Counted from the first letter of the stretch, positions 9,718 through 19,315 are shown. The stretch: 64,000 nt of DNA from Thioalkalivibrio nitratireducens DSM 14787 (GCF_000321415.2 NC_019902.2:186001-250000), one strand, 5' to 3'. Made by a program: numbers and translations. Notes: generated from the letters alone by a model not told the origin.

Positions 9718-9939
9718 ATGGAAGTCCTGTATCTGCTGATTCCGCTGGCGATGATCTTCGTGGTCATCGTCGGTGTCGCGTTGTTCTGGGCGATTCGGTC
9801 GGGCCAGTACGAGGACATGGAAGGTCCGGCGTATCGCATCCTGATGGACGACGATGATCCCCTGATTCCAGGCAATGAGTCCCGCGCCGATCCGACGAAA
9901 CCCGATCCCGACGGGAATGCCGGCGATCGCGATCGCTGA
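9718..9939 (+). CDS. ccoS: cbb3-type oxidase assembly protein CcoS
   Basis: A 73-residue protein with one N-terminal membrane helix and the CcoS hallmark after it (ALFWAIRSGQYEDMEGPAYRIL), then an acidic tail. CcoS is needed to insert heme and copper into the cbb3 oxidase. It follows ccoI by 39 bases and completes the ccoG-H-I-S set. The tail with its run of aspartates is somewhat longer than in short CcoS proteins. Confidence 0.94.
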   Translation: MEVLYLLIPLAMIFVVIVGVALFWAIRSGQYEDMEGPAYRILMDDDDPLIPGNESRADPTKPDPDGNAGDRDR

Positions 9940-10032
9940 TCCGTATGCCGCGGCGTGCACGCAGCGGCTCCTTGCTTCCGGCCGCCCATCCGCATACCCT
10001 TTCGGCCCAAGCTTCAGCCGAGATTCCCCGCG

Positions 10033-10137
10033 ATGCGCGACTGGTTCACGTTTGATAACCTGCCCCTGACCCTCATCATCCTCCTGATCATCGTATCCTG
10101 GCTGAGCTTTTTCTCGGTGATCCTGTTCGGCGGCTAG
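10033..10137 (+). CDS. Possible 34-residue single-helix membrane protein after ccoS
   Basis: ATG at 10033 opens a 34-codon frame. It encodes a short amphipathic head (MRDWFTFDNLP) followed by one strongly hydrophobic helix and a terminal GG. It lies 93 bases after ccoS on the same strand. I see no convincing ribosome-binding site, and the frame is open upstream to 9955. Some cbb3 oxidases have a tiny single-helix subunit (CcoM), so a link is imaginable, but I do not recognise this sequence as CcoM. Confidence 0.35.
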   Translation: MRDWFTFDNLPLTLIILLIIVSWLSFFSVILFGG

Positions 10138-10939
10138 TCTGCCCTATTGTCGGGTTCCTTTCCTGGCGTATCCAATGCGGGGGGGGCGCCCCGCCCCAGG
10201 ATCTGGCCCAGGAGGCGCCTGGAGCGATCTGCGATGAACCCCTTCGAGAGCGTCCGCTCGCCCAGCAGCAGCCGGTGGCGCAGCGGCTCGTCCTGGTAGA
10301 CCAGTTGTGCCGGTGACGGGTCGAAGGCTCGGCCGAGGCTGATCCGCAGGATCCGGCCGAGGTTGATGCCCCGGCCGTCGTCGAGCAGGACGAGGTGCGG
10401 CGCGAGGCCGCGCGCGGGGTCCGGACGCGGGAAATCGAGCACGTCCAGCAGGATGTGGCCGCGCCCGGTTTGGCGAACCGCCATGTGGGTGTCGGACGCC
10501 TCGAGTTCGACCAGGTAGACGGTCTGCCCCACCGCGGCGCGCAGGCGTTCGACTTGCCGCGCATAGGCCGTTGACGGCCAGAGCTCCCCCGGACGGTGGA
10601 TCCCCGGATCGTGCATCAGCGGCGCACTGTTTTCCTGCCCGGGCGATCCGGCGGCCTGGGGGCGCATCGCCGGATCCGGGGTGCGCGGACCAGGAGTTGT
10701 GTCGACTCGGTGATCCCGTCGTCCTTCGTTTCCCGGCCATGGCTGAAACGCAGCGCAGGTTGCTCGATATGCGGGGGCACCCGCAGCGTACGCAACACCA
10801 GCTGCCATTCGAACATCCCGGAACGGCACGCAGAACGGGCAGACGCGCCCACGTCATCGACCGCGGGCAGCATCTCGGTGCCGGTCACGCGCGTGACCGG
10901 GATGCCGACGTTGTGCTGCTGGAAACGGGTTGTGTGCAT
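10134..10939 (-). pseudogene. Conserved hypothetical gene split by an apparent frameshift near 10690
   Basis: The first part reads from ATG at 10939 (MHTTRFQQHNVGIP...) to about 10690. The second part continues in another frame to the stop at 10134 (...VGQTVYLVELEASDTHM... LLGERTLSKGFI). Both parts show the high third-position GC of real genes here, and neither is a sensible protein alone: the first runs on into arginine/proline-rich nonsense, and the second has no plausible start. The switch is one base, in the region 10680-10705. A joined product would have about 268 residues. I do not recognise the family. It is convergent with the small ORF after ccoS. It may be a true lesion or a sequencing error. 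Confidence 0.55.
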
Positions 10940-11132
10940 GCCCCTAGGATACCAGCAGCAGATGTTGCCCCGGATCTGCCCGCCGCTCCACGGTACCGCC
11001 GGCGGGTCGCCGCCGATCCGCTTTCGGTATCGCGGGTGCCCCGCCGGGACCACCGGGGTTGTGATCCCCGGGCGGGTGACCGAACCTGCGCATCGGTGTC
11101 GCGATGGACGCAGTGCTGAGGATGCTGTCCGG

Positions 11133-11522
11133 ATGAATCCGTTCGACCTTCGATGGCTCTGGCAGGCGGTTCGCGGGCGCAGCCTGACGCTTGCGATCGT
11201 ATTCCTGCTGGCGCTGCTGGGGATATCCGCGCCCGACCTGCTGCGCCCGATTCTGGATCCCCTCGACCTGCCCGGGTGGTCCGCATGGATCGTGTCGGCC
11301 ATCGCCCTCTGGGTGCTGGTCCGCCTCGAGCCGGTCGCTATTCCCTCCGACCGGGTCCGGCGGCGGCTGGCGCTGGCCGTGGTTCTCGGTGCGCTTACCA
11401 TGTTTTGGCTGTCGCGCGGGGACGACGAACACGCCTCGATGTGGTCCGACCCGATACCGGTGGCGTCGCTTGGCGCGAGCTGCGTGCCCCTGCAGGGAAT
11501 GCCGCTTCGGGCCGCGGCATGA
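11133..11522 (+). CDS. Small membrane protein of unknown function
   Basis: 129 residues with three hydrophobic segments (about residues 18-36, 48-65 and 78-93) and a short, less ordered C-terminal tail that ends soon after RGDDEHASMWSDP. The start at 11133 is the first ATG before the hydrophobic part; the frame is open further upstream but reads as low-complexity shadow. No family is recognised. It is divergent from the split gene before it and converges with rpoH after it. Codon use in the membrane part is consistent with coding; the C-terminal end is less convincing. Confidence 0.5.
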   Translation: MNPFDLRWLWQAVRGRSLTLAIVFLLALLGISAPDLLRPILDPLDLPGWSAWIVSAIALWVLVRLEPVAIPSDRVRRRLALAVVLGALTMFWLSRGDDEHASMWSDPIPVASLGASCVPLQGMPLRAAA

Positions 11523-11576
11523 ATCCTGGCCAGTGCCGTGGCCTGCGGTTTCGTCGGCTGTCGGCCCGGGATCCCC

Positions 11577-12440
11577 CTATGCCGCCAGCGCCTCACGCAG
11601 GGAACGGAACGCTCGGCTTTCGATCTGGCGAATGCGCTCGGCGGACACGCCGTATTCGGCCGCGAGTTCGTGCAGCGTGGCCTTCGGTTCGCTCAGGTAG
11701 CGCCGCACCAGGATGTCACGTGTGCGTGCATCCAGCGCATCCAGCGACTCGCGGAGGCGGTACTGGAAATGGCGATTCCAGTCGGCATCTTCCGCGACCT
11801 GGGCCGGATCGTGCTCCGGGCTGCCTGCCAGGTGCTCGGCCGGTACCAGGTGTTCCCGGTCTTCGTCGTCCTCCGGGGCAGGGTCGAAGCTGGTATCCCG
11901 GCTCGACAGCCGGCTCTCCATCTCCAGCACGTCGCTTTCGGACACCCCAAGATCCCGGGCGACCGCGGTGACCTCGTCCGCATTCAGCCAGCCCAGGCGC
12001 CGCTTGGCCTGGCGGAGGTTGAAGAACAGCTTGCGCTGGGCCTTGGTCGTGGCTACTTTCACGATCCGCCAGTTGCGCAGGATGAATTCATGGATCTCGG
12101 CGCGAATCCAGTGGACCGCGAACGAGACCAGCCGCACGCCCTGCTCGGGATCGAAACGGCGCACCGCCTTCATCAAGCCCACGTTGCCTTCCTGAATCAG
12201 GTCGCCCAGCGGCAGGCCGTAGCCCAGGTAGCCGCGGGCCACGTGGACGACGAAACGCAGGTTGTGCAGGATCAGCTGGCGTGCCGCGTCCAGATCCTGC
12301 CGGTCGCGCAGGGCGCGTGCCAGGCGCTGCTCCTCCTCCGCGTCGAGGACCTCGATCTGGCTCACGGCCGCGATGTAGTGATCCAGGTTGCCTACCGGGA
12401 CCGGCATGTCCACGGGCTTGCGCACCAGTGCTTGGCTCAT
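11577..12440 (-). CDS. rpoH: RNA polymerase sigma-32 factor RpoH (heat shock)
   Basis: Directs RNA polymerase to heat-shock promoters. The 287-residue length is typical. Visible are sigma region 2 (residues about 50-120, with GDLIQEGNVGLMKAVRRFD), the sigma-32-specific RpoH box QRKLFFNLR (135-143), and region 4 with a helix-turn-helix ending RIRQIESRAFRSLRE. GGGGGGAG sits upstream of the ATG. Its promoter region (12472-12501) overlaps a CIRCE-like inverted repeat, which suggests HrcA repression of the heat-shock sigma factor. The order rpoH-ftsX-ftsE-ftsY matches other gammaproteobacteria. Confidence 0.97.
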   Translation of the reverse strand: MSQALVRKPVDMPVPVGNLDHYIAAVSQIEVLDAEEEQRLARALRDRQDLDAARQLILHNLRFVVHVARGYLGYGLPLGDLIQEGNVGLMKAVRRFDPEQGVRLVSFAVHWIRAEIHEFILRNWRIVKVATTKAQRKLFFNLRQAKRRLGWLNADEVTAVARDLGVSESDVLEMESRLSSRDTSFDPAPEDDEDREHLVPAEHLAGSPEHDPAQVAEDADWNRHFQYRLRESLDALDARTRDILVRRYLSEPKATLHELAAEYGVSAERIRQIESRAFRSLREALAA

Positions 12441-12471
12441 GTAGGTCTCCCCCCAAAGAGTAATTCGGCTG

Positions 12472-12501
12472 ATTCTAGCAGTCTGCCCATTAGAGTGCTA
12501 A
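12472..12501 (-). promoter_or_regulatory. Candidate rpoH promoter
   Basis: On the minus strand, TTAGCA (12501-12496) and TAGAAT (12477-12472) are separated by 18 bases; they match the sigma-70 consensus at 4/6 and 5/6 positions. The predicted start is near 12465, giving a leader of about 25 bases ahead of the rpoH ATG with its strong ribosome site. The CIRCE-like repeat covers the same interval. Confidence 0.55.
12475..12501. promoter_or_regulatory. CIRCE-like HrcA operator over the rpoH promoter
   Basis: The left arm CTAGCAGTC (12475-12483), a spacer of exactly nine bases, and the right arm GAGTGCTAA (12493-12501) have the 9-9-9 layout of CIRCE (TTAGCACTC-N9-GAGTGCTAA). The right arm is a perfect match and the left arm matches 7 of 9. 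It spans the -35 and -10 elements predicted for rpoH, where a repressor would block polymerase. Confidence 0.6.
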
Positions 12502-12599
12502 GTGCGGGTGCGGTTCCCGGAAGGCGGCTGGGGGTCCGCGGGTCGACGAAGGCGTGGTCAGCGGCGGTCGCGCCGGGCAAGGGGGGTTCGCGCAGGCCC

Positions 12600-13526
12600 T
12601 CAGTCGCGCAGTGCCGCACCGCTGCCGAGTCTTGCGCCCAGCCAGCCCAGCAGTACGCCCGACGTGGCCAGCAGCAAGGCCAGTTGCAGCCGCGGTCCGA
12701 CGAACACCAGCGGCAGTCCGAACACGGCGGCGGCTTCCTCGACCGGGAGCCGGGTCAGCCCCACGCCGATCCATAACAGCCCATAGCTGACGAGACCGCC
12801 TCCCAGGCCGATCATCAGACCGCCATACAGCGATGGTCGGCGCAGGAACCGGTCAGTGGCCCCGGTGATGCGGGAGATCGAGATCTCCTCGCGCCGCTCC
12901 CGCAGCTCGGCGGCGGATGCCACGGCGAGGATCAACGTGATCCCGAGAGCGAGCAGTCCGGCAATCACCATCAGGATGCGCAAACCGGCTCCATGCAGGG
13001 CGTCCAGCTGCCGCACCCATTCGTGATCGCTGATCAGTGTCGCGCGGGGCAGCAGGTCCGTGAGCCGGGATTCCAGCGCCTGCACCGCCTCCGGGGTGTG
13101 CTGCAGCGGCACCACCTCGACGATCGCCGGCAGCGGGTTTTCGTCCAGCCAGTCGAGCAGCGCCGGGTCAGGAAGGCTCGCGCGGTACGCGTCGAGGGCT
13201 TGGTCGGCCCCGGTGGCGTCGACCCGGGCGATCCCGTCGAGCGCGCCCACCCGCTCGACGGTGGCCGCCAGCTCTTCTGCGGTGATGTCGTCGAGATATA
13301 GCGCGATCCGGGGTTCATGGTCGATATCGGACGACAGGGCCCGCGCGTTCTCCAGCAGCAACCACAGGTAAGCGGGCAACGCCAGGATGAAGCCGAGCAC
13401 CGCGATCATGATCAGCGTCTGGCCCGGCGCGGCCAGCCTGCGCCGGAACGATCGCACCGCCGCGTCCGCGTGGTTGTGCAGCCAGGCCTCGAGACAGCCC
13501 GCGCGTTCGCTGCCGTCCTTCTTCAC
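12600..13526 (-). CDS. ftsX: Cell division protein FtsX
   Basis: Membrane partner of FtsE. The FtsEX complex at the division septum activates peptidoglycan hydrolases through a periplasmic loop. The 308-residue protein has a cytoplasmic N-terminus, a first helix near residues 37-58, the large extracytoplasmic domain (about 65-185), and three C-terminal helices, the normal FtsX topology. The conserved region EISISRITGATDRFLRRPSLY precedes the last two helices. It overlaps ftsE by four bases, so the two are translationally coupled. Confidence 0.95.
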   Translation of the reverse strand: MKKDGSERAGCLEAWLHNHADAAVRSFRRRLAAPGQTLIMIAVLGFILALPAYLWLLLENARALSSDIDHEPRIALYLDDITAEELAATVERVGALDGIARVDATGADQALDAYRASLPDPALLDWLDENPLPAIVEVVPLQHTPEAVQALESRLTDLLPRATLISDHEWVRQLDALHGAGLRILMVIAGLLALGITLILAVASAAELRERREEISISRITGATDRFLRRPSLYGGLMIGLGGGLVSYGLLWIGVGLTRLPVEEAAAVFGLPLVFVGPRLQLALLLATSGVLLGWLGARLGSGAALRD

Positions 13527-14212
13527 GCCGGACTCTCGGACCGTGGGCCGTGGCGGGCCTCGAGGCGTCCGTGCTCGAGGTGCAGCATCGGCTTGCGCAG
13601 GGCCGAGATCAGTTCGAGGTTGTGGCTCGCGATCAGTGCGGTCACTCCGACCCGGTTGAAGTCCAGGAACAGCTGCATGATCTCGCGCGATAGCGCCGGA
13701 TCCAGGTTGCCGGTGGGTTCGTCCGCCAGTAGCAGCGCCGGCCGGTGCACGATGGCCCGGGCAATGCCCACCCGCTGCTGCTCCCCTGCGGACAACGTCT
13801 GCGGCGCTGCGCTTTCCTTGTGCAGCAGCCCGACCTTGTCCAGAGCGGCGCGGACCCGCTTGCGGGCCTCGGCGCGGCGGTAGCCGAGGATCTCCAGCGG
13901 CAGCGCGACGTTCGCGTGTACCGGGCGGTCGAACAGCAGCCTATGGTCCTGGAATACCAGGCCGATGCCGCGCCGGAACTGCGGCTCACGGCTCCTGGGC
14001 AGGGTCGCCAGATCCTGGTCGTTGACCAGGATCCGGCCGCGGGTCGGCCGTTCCAGCCTCGCGATCAGCCGCAGCAGTGTGCTCTTGCCGGCTCCCGACG
14101 GGCCAGTGACGAAGGCGAGCGCACCCGCGTCCACGCGCAGGCTTACGTTGTGCAGCGCCTCCGCGCCCCCGTCGAAACGCTTGGTCACACGCTGCAGCCG
14201 AATCATGGACAC
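13523..14212 (-). CDS. ftsE: Cell division ATP-binding protein FtsE
   Basis: ABC ATPase that drives FtsX. It is 229 residues with Walker A (GPSGAGKSTLLR), the signature TLSAGEQQRVGIAR, Walker B (ALLLADEPTGNLD) and the switch histidine region, all intact. The length is typical. It lies downstream of ftsY (12 bases apart) and upstream of ftsX, with a four-base overlap. Confidence 0.97.
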   Translation of the reverse strand: MSMIRLQRVTKRFDGGAEALHNVSLRVDAGALAFVTGPSGAGKSTLLRLIARLERPTRGRILVNDQDLATLPRSREPQFRRGIGLVFQDHRLLFDRPVHANVALPLEILGYRRAEARKRVRAALDKVGLLHKESAAPQTLSAGEQQRVGIARAIVHRPALLLADEPTGNLDPALSREIMQLFLDFNRVGVTALIASHNLELISALRKPMLHLEHGRLEARHGPRSESPA

Positions 14213-14224
14213 GGTGCTCGGGAC

Positions 14225-15202
<978 letters not shown>

Positions 15203-15254
15203 CGTGTCCGTGGTCAAGGGCTAAGGTTCGGCAATGCTATCACGAGGTTCACGC

Positions 15255-16598
15255 ATGATGAGACGGCTATTCGAGGCACTGTCCGGTGCCCTGCTGGTAT
15301 TTGCGCTCGTTCCAGGTGCTACGGCCGCGCAGGTGGTCGAACACCGGCTGGAAAACGGTCTGACCGTGCTGGTTCAGCAGGACTCGCGGGCCCCGGTGGT
15401 GACCCACCAGGTATGGTACCGGGTCGGGTCGATGGACGAGCACAGCGGCATCACCGGCATCTCCCACATGCTCGAGCACATGATGTTCAAGGGCAGCGAA
15501 CAGTATCCGCCCGGCGAGTTCTCGCGCATCGTGTCACGGCTGGGGGGGCAGGAGAACGCGTTCACCGGGCGCGATTACACCGGCTATTTCCAGGTGCTCG
15601 GGAACGAACACTGGGACAAGGTGATGGCGATGGAGGCCGAGCGCATGCGTGCATTGCAGCTCGCCGAGGAGGAATTCCGGCCCGAGCGGCGCGTCGTGAT
15701 CGAGGAACGCCGGCTCAGGACCGAGGACCGCCCGAACTCGCTGCTCCACGAGCAGTTCATGGCGACCGCGTTTTTCAATCATCCCTACGGTCACCCGATC
15801 ATCGGCTGGATGACCGATATCGACGCGTATACGCTCGACGATCTGCAGGCGTGGTACGACTCGTGGTACGCGCCGAACAACGCGGTCGTGGTCGTCGTCG
15901 GCGATGTCGATCCCGACGCGGTGATCGCCGCGGCCGAGCGCCATTTCGGCGACATTCCGGCGCGCGAACTGCCGGCGCGCAAGCCCCGGATCGAGACCCC
16001 GCAGCGGGGCGAGCGCCGGGTCACGTTACAGGCGCCGGCGGAACTGCCCTACCTGCTGATGGGTTGGAAGACGCCGGTGCTGAAGACGCTCGACGACCCC
16101 GCCGACGCCTACGCGCTGATCGTCGCCGCCGGCGTGCTCGACTCCGGCGACGCGTCGCGCTTTGCGCGCGGGCTGGTGCGCGGCCGGGAAATCGCCAGCA
16201 GCACTTCGGCGCGCTACAGCCCGTTCAGCCGGCTGAATTCGCTGTTCACCGTCGCGGCCGTGCCGGCCGGGGGGACCGACATCGACGCCCTCGAGGCGGC
16301 GCTGCTGGCTGAAATCGAGCGGTTGAAGGAAGATCCGATCGAGGATTCCGAACTGCAGCGCGTGCAGGCGCGGGTGATTGCCTCGGAGATCTTCCAGAAG
16401 GACTCGATCCGGGCACAGGCATTCGAGTTGGGGATGCTGCAGACCGTCGGGCTGGGCTGGCAGGTCGCCGAGGAATACGTCGACCGTATCCGGGCGGTCA
16501 CCGCCGAGGACGTGCAGCGCGTCGCGCGCGAGTATCTGGCCCCGGAGCGTCGCACCGTCGGCGTGCTGGACCCGCTGCCGATCGGGGGTGAGGCATGA
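15255..16598 (+). CDS. Zinc-dependent M16 peptidase, catalytic subunit
   Basis: Periplasmic insulinase-family peptidase. After a signal peptide (about residues 1-26), the inverted zinc motif HMLEH is at H71, E74 and H75, with the downstream glutamate region expected for M16B enzymes. The start at 15255 has GAGG upstream; an in-frame ATG at 15234 adds only seven residues. It overlaps the next gene, a second M16 protein without the zinc motif, by four bases. Such catalytic/non-catalytic pairs usually form one heterodimer. Its substrate cannot be told from sequence. Confidence 0.9.
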   Translation: MMRRLFEALSGALLVFALVPGATAAQVVEHRLENGLTVLVQQDSRAPVVTHQVWYRVGSMDEHSGITGISHMLEHMMFKGSEQYPPGEFSRIVSRLGGQENAFTGRDYTGYFQVLGNEHWDKVMAMEAERMRALQLAEEEFRPERRVVIEERRLRTEDRPNSLLHEQFMATAFFNHPYGHPIIGWMTDIDAYTLDDLQAWYDSWYAPNNAVVVVVGDVDPDAVIAAAERHFGDIPARELPARKPRIETPQRGERRVTLQAPAELPYLLMGWKTPVLKTLDDPADAYALIVAAGVLDSGDASRFARGLVRGREIASSTSARYSPFSRLNSLFTVAAVPAGGTDIDALEAALLAEIERLKEDPIEDSELQRVQARVIASEIFQKDSIRAQAFELGMLQTVGLGWQVAEEYVDRIRAVTAEDVQRVAREYLAPERRTVGVLDPLPIGGEA

Positions 16599-17944
16599 GC
16601 CGCCGTACATGGATCGCCGCGCCCGCTACGGGGCGCCGCCTGCGATGGCCGGGTCTCGGCCTGTTCGCTGCCCTCGCGCTGTGGTTCGCCCCCGCGCTTC
16701 AGGGGGTCGAGATCGAGCGTTGGGACGCCGCCGGCGGGATGCGCGTGCTCTACGCGCCCGCCGCCGGCCTGCCGATGGTCGACGTCCGGCTGACCTTCGA
16801 CGCCGGCGCTGCGCGGGACGGAGACCGCCACGGGCTTGCCCGCCTGACCAACGAGGCGCTGACCTACGGAACGGAGGCGATGGATGCCGACGCGCTGGCC
16901 GAGCGCTTCGAGTCGGTCGGTGCCCGCTTCAGCACCAGCGCGGCTCGGGACATGGGCATCGTGACCCTGCGCACGCTGACCGAGCCGGACTGGATGGCCG
17001 AGGCGATCGATACCCTGACCGAACTGCTGGCGGCACCCGCGTTCCCGGAGGACGATCTGGCGCGCGGGCGCAGGCAGCTGCTGCAGGCGCTGCAGCGCGA
17101 GCGCCAGGAGCCGGGATCGGTGGCCAGCCGCCGTTTCTACCAGCTGATGTACCCCGGCCACCCGTACGCCAACCCGACGCTCGGCGACGAGGCCACGTTG
17201 CCGACGCTGACCCGCGACGAAGTCGACGCCTTCTTCCGCGAGTACTACACCGCCGGCAACGCGGTGCTGGCGCTGACCGGGGCGATCAGCCGCGACGAGG
17301 CCGAGGCGCTGGCCGACCGCATCGCCGCGGCGCTGCCGCAGGGCGAGCGCGCGCCGGAACTGCCCCCGGTTCCGCAGCTCGAGGGTCCGGTGACCGAGCG
17401 TATCGCGTTCCCGTCGGAGCAGGCGCACATCTTCATCGGTGCCCCGGCACTGCGGCGCGACGACCCCGACTACTACGCGCTGACTGTCGCGAACCACGTG
17501 CTGGGTGGCGGCGGCTTCACCTCCCGGCTCTTCGACGAGGTCCGTACCCGCCGCGGGCTCGCGTATTCGGTCTACAGCGCCTATCGGCCAATGGCGGCCG
17601 AGGGCCCGTTCCTGATCGGAATGCAGACCGGCCGGGACCAGACCGACGAGGCCATTGAGGTGCTGCGCGAGGAGCTGCTGCGCTACCACCGCGATGGGAT
17701 CACGCCAGACGAGCTCGAGGCCTCCCAGGCCAATATCACCGGCAGTTTCCCGCTGCGGCTGGCATCGAACAGCGACATCGTGCAGAACCTGGGCATGCTC
17801 GGGTTCTACGACCTGCCGCTGGACTACCTGAGCGGCCACAATGAGCGCATCGACGCGGTGACGGTGGAGGATGTGCATCAGGCGCTGCAGCGCCGCCTGC
17901 GCCCGGACGCGCTGGTCACGGTCGTGGTCGGCGGCGAGGACTGA
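16595..17944 (+). CDS. M16 peptidase family protein, non-catalytic partner
   Basis: 449 residues, with an N-terminal hydrophobic export signal (about residues 20-40) and the two-lobe M16 fold. Where the zinc motif should be, the sequence reads HGLARLTNE, so the HXXEH residues are not conserved and the subunit is very probably inactive. The conserved R-Y region of M16 partners is present (RRGLAYSVYSAY). Its start overlaps the stop of the catalytic gene (ATGA). It is likely needed for substrate binding in a heterodimer. Confidence 0.88.
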   Translation: MSRRTWIAAPATGRRLRWPGLGLFAALALWFAPALQGVEIERWDAAGGMRVLYAPAAGLPMVDVRLTFDAGAARDGDRHGLARLTNEALTYGTEAMDADALAERFESVGARFSTSAARDMGIVTLRTLTEPDWMAEAIDTLTELLAAPAFPEDDLARGRRQLLQALQRERQEPGSVASRRFYQLMYPGHPYANPTLGDEATLPTLTRDEVDAFFREYYTAGNAVLALTGAISRDEAEALADRIAAALPQGERAPELPPVPQLEGPVTERIAFPSEQAHIFIGAPALRRDDPDYYALTVANHVLGGGGFTSRLFDEVRTRRGLAYSVYSAYRPMAAEGPFLIGMQTGRDQTDEAIEVLREELLRYHRDGITPDELEASQANITGSFPLRLASNSDIVQNLGMLGFYDLPLDYLSGHNERIDAVTVEDVHQALQRRLRPDALVTVVVGGED

Positions 17945-18029
17945 AGTCCCGGTGCGCGATCCGCGTTGCGGAACCGGCCGGTGAGCCGCAGGGCTCGGGG
18001 GGCTGCGCCGGCCGGTCGCCCGGCCCGTC

Positions 18030-18591
18030 GTGCGGATCATCGGCGGCGCCTGGCGCCGGCGTTGGCTGCCGGTGGCCCCGGTTCCGCGTGCCGTCCGGGT
18101 TGCGGCCCAGCGCCGACGCGCAGCGCGAGACCCTGTTCAACTGGCTGCAGCCGGAGATTCCCGGCGCCGCGGTGCTGGACCTGTTCGCCGGCACCGGGGC
18201 GCTGGGGCTCGAGGCTGCGTCGCGCGGCGCCCGATTCGTGCTGCTGGTCGAGCGGAATCCGGTCGCGCTGCGCCAGTTGCGTGACAGCGTGGCGCTGCTC
18301 GCTGCCGATCAGGTGGGCGTGCATCCGGGCGATGCCCAACGGCTGCTGGAGCAGGGCTGCCAGGCGGCCGGCGGAACGCCGTTCGACCTCGTGTTCCTGG
18401 ACCCGCCGTTCGGCGCGGGCCGGGTGGGCCCGGCATTGCGGGCGTTGCGGGAGGGCGGCTGGCTGGCACCGCGGGCGCTGGTGTATGTGGAACAGGAGGC
18501 GGCACTGCCTGCCCCGGAAGGCTGGGAGGTCCTGCGCGAACGCGTGAGCGGCCAGGCCCGGGGGCTGCTGTTGCGGGTGCCAGGGGGCTGA
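18030..18591 (+). pseudogene. rsmD: 16S rRNA (guanine966-N2)-methyltransferase RsmD, split by a frameshift near 18088
   Basis: RsmD methylates G966 of 16S rRNA. From GTG 18030 the frame encodes the family N-terminus (MRIIGGAWRRRWLPVAPVPR), then degenerates into arginine-rich nonsense. From about 18088 a second frame carries the rest without a break: GLRPSADAQRETLFNWL, DLFAGTGALGLEA and the catalytic DPPFG. The switch is one base in the region 18078-18092. A GTG at 18088 could in principle start a shorter protein, but it would lack the conserved RNA-contacting N-terminus. Either a sequencing error or a true loss of function. Confidence 0.82.
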
Positions 18592-18814
18592 TCCGCGCAA
18601 CCCCGGAACGCGCCAGCCGGGATGGTCTTGGCGCGGCCAGGTTCCCGTTCCGACTGTCTTGACCCCTCCCGGGGGCTGGGTCTAGGGTAGTGCGAAACCG
18701 ATCCGACGCACGCTCCCCTGCCAGGGCCGGCACGAGCGTCCGCCCACCGGGCATGGGACCACAGCCGAAGTTCTCACCCCGCCGTCTTTCCGGCGCGTGT
18801 CCAAGGAGACTCTC

Positions 18815-19315
18815 TTGAGCCAGTCGAGTCCGGAGCCCCGTTGTTTCCGACCGCGTGTCGCCGGCGTCTACGCCGTTCTGCTGCTGGCGCTGGCGGCCAT
18901 GCCCACGGTGGGGGCAGCTGGCGGCGCGGCCCCGGAGATCGGCAGTTCGGCCGAACTGGCGCGGGCCGGCTATTACCAGCTGCGCTGGGTGCTGGACGAA
19001 GCCGAGGTCGCCCGCTACCGGGTGGAAGAGGACACCGATCCCGCTTTCTCGGAGCCGGTCGCGTTGTATGAGGGCGCCGACCGCGCGACCGTGGTCAGCG
19101 GCCGCAGCGACGGCATTTTCCATTACCGCGCGCGCGCGACGCTCGCCGACGGCAGCGAGTCCGCCTGGAGCGAAACGTTGACGGTGGAAGTCGCGCACCA
19201 CCCCCGCGCGCAGGCCTTCGGGATCTTCACCGTCGGCGGCCTGGTGTTCCTCGCGACCGCGGGCCTGATCGTCGCCGGAACGCGCGCCGAACGGCGCAGG
19301 GAACGGCAGCGGTGA
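18815..19315 (+). CDS. Membrane-anchored periplasmic beta-domain protein, unknown function
   Basis: About 166 residues. An N-terminal export signal (about residues 15-35) is followed by a compact domain of alternating beta segments that resembles a fibronectin type III fold (LRWVLDEAEVARYRVEEDTD ... FHYRARATLADG), a C-terminal membrane helix and a basic tail. I chose the TTG at 18815 because AAGGAG lies 8-9 bases upstream; an in-frame GTG at 18797 would overlap that site. It is followed 58 bases later by the sodium:solute symporter and is probably in its operon, perhaps as a periplasmic accessory domain. Function unknown. Confidence 0.68.
   Translation: MSQSSPEPRCFRPRVAGVYAVLLLALAAMPTVGAAGGAAPEIGSSAELARAGYYQLRWVLDEAEVARYRVEEDTDPAFSEPVALYEGADRATVVSGRSDGIFHYRARATLADGSESAWSETLTVEVAHHPRAQAFGIFTVGGLVFLATAGLIVAGTRAERRRERQR

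Noticed and set aside
6829-9960. 1043-codon open frame on the minus strand
   Set aside because: It lies antisense to the FixH-like gene, ccoI and ccoS, is rich in R/H/Q without domains, and reflects the GC-rich codon pattern of the plus-strand genes.
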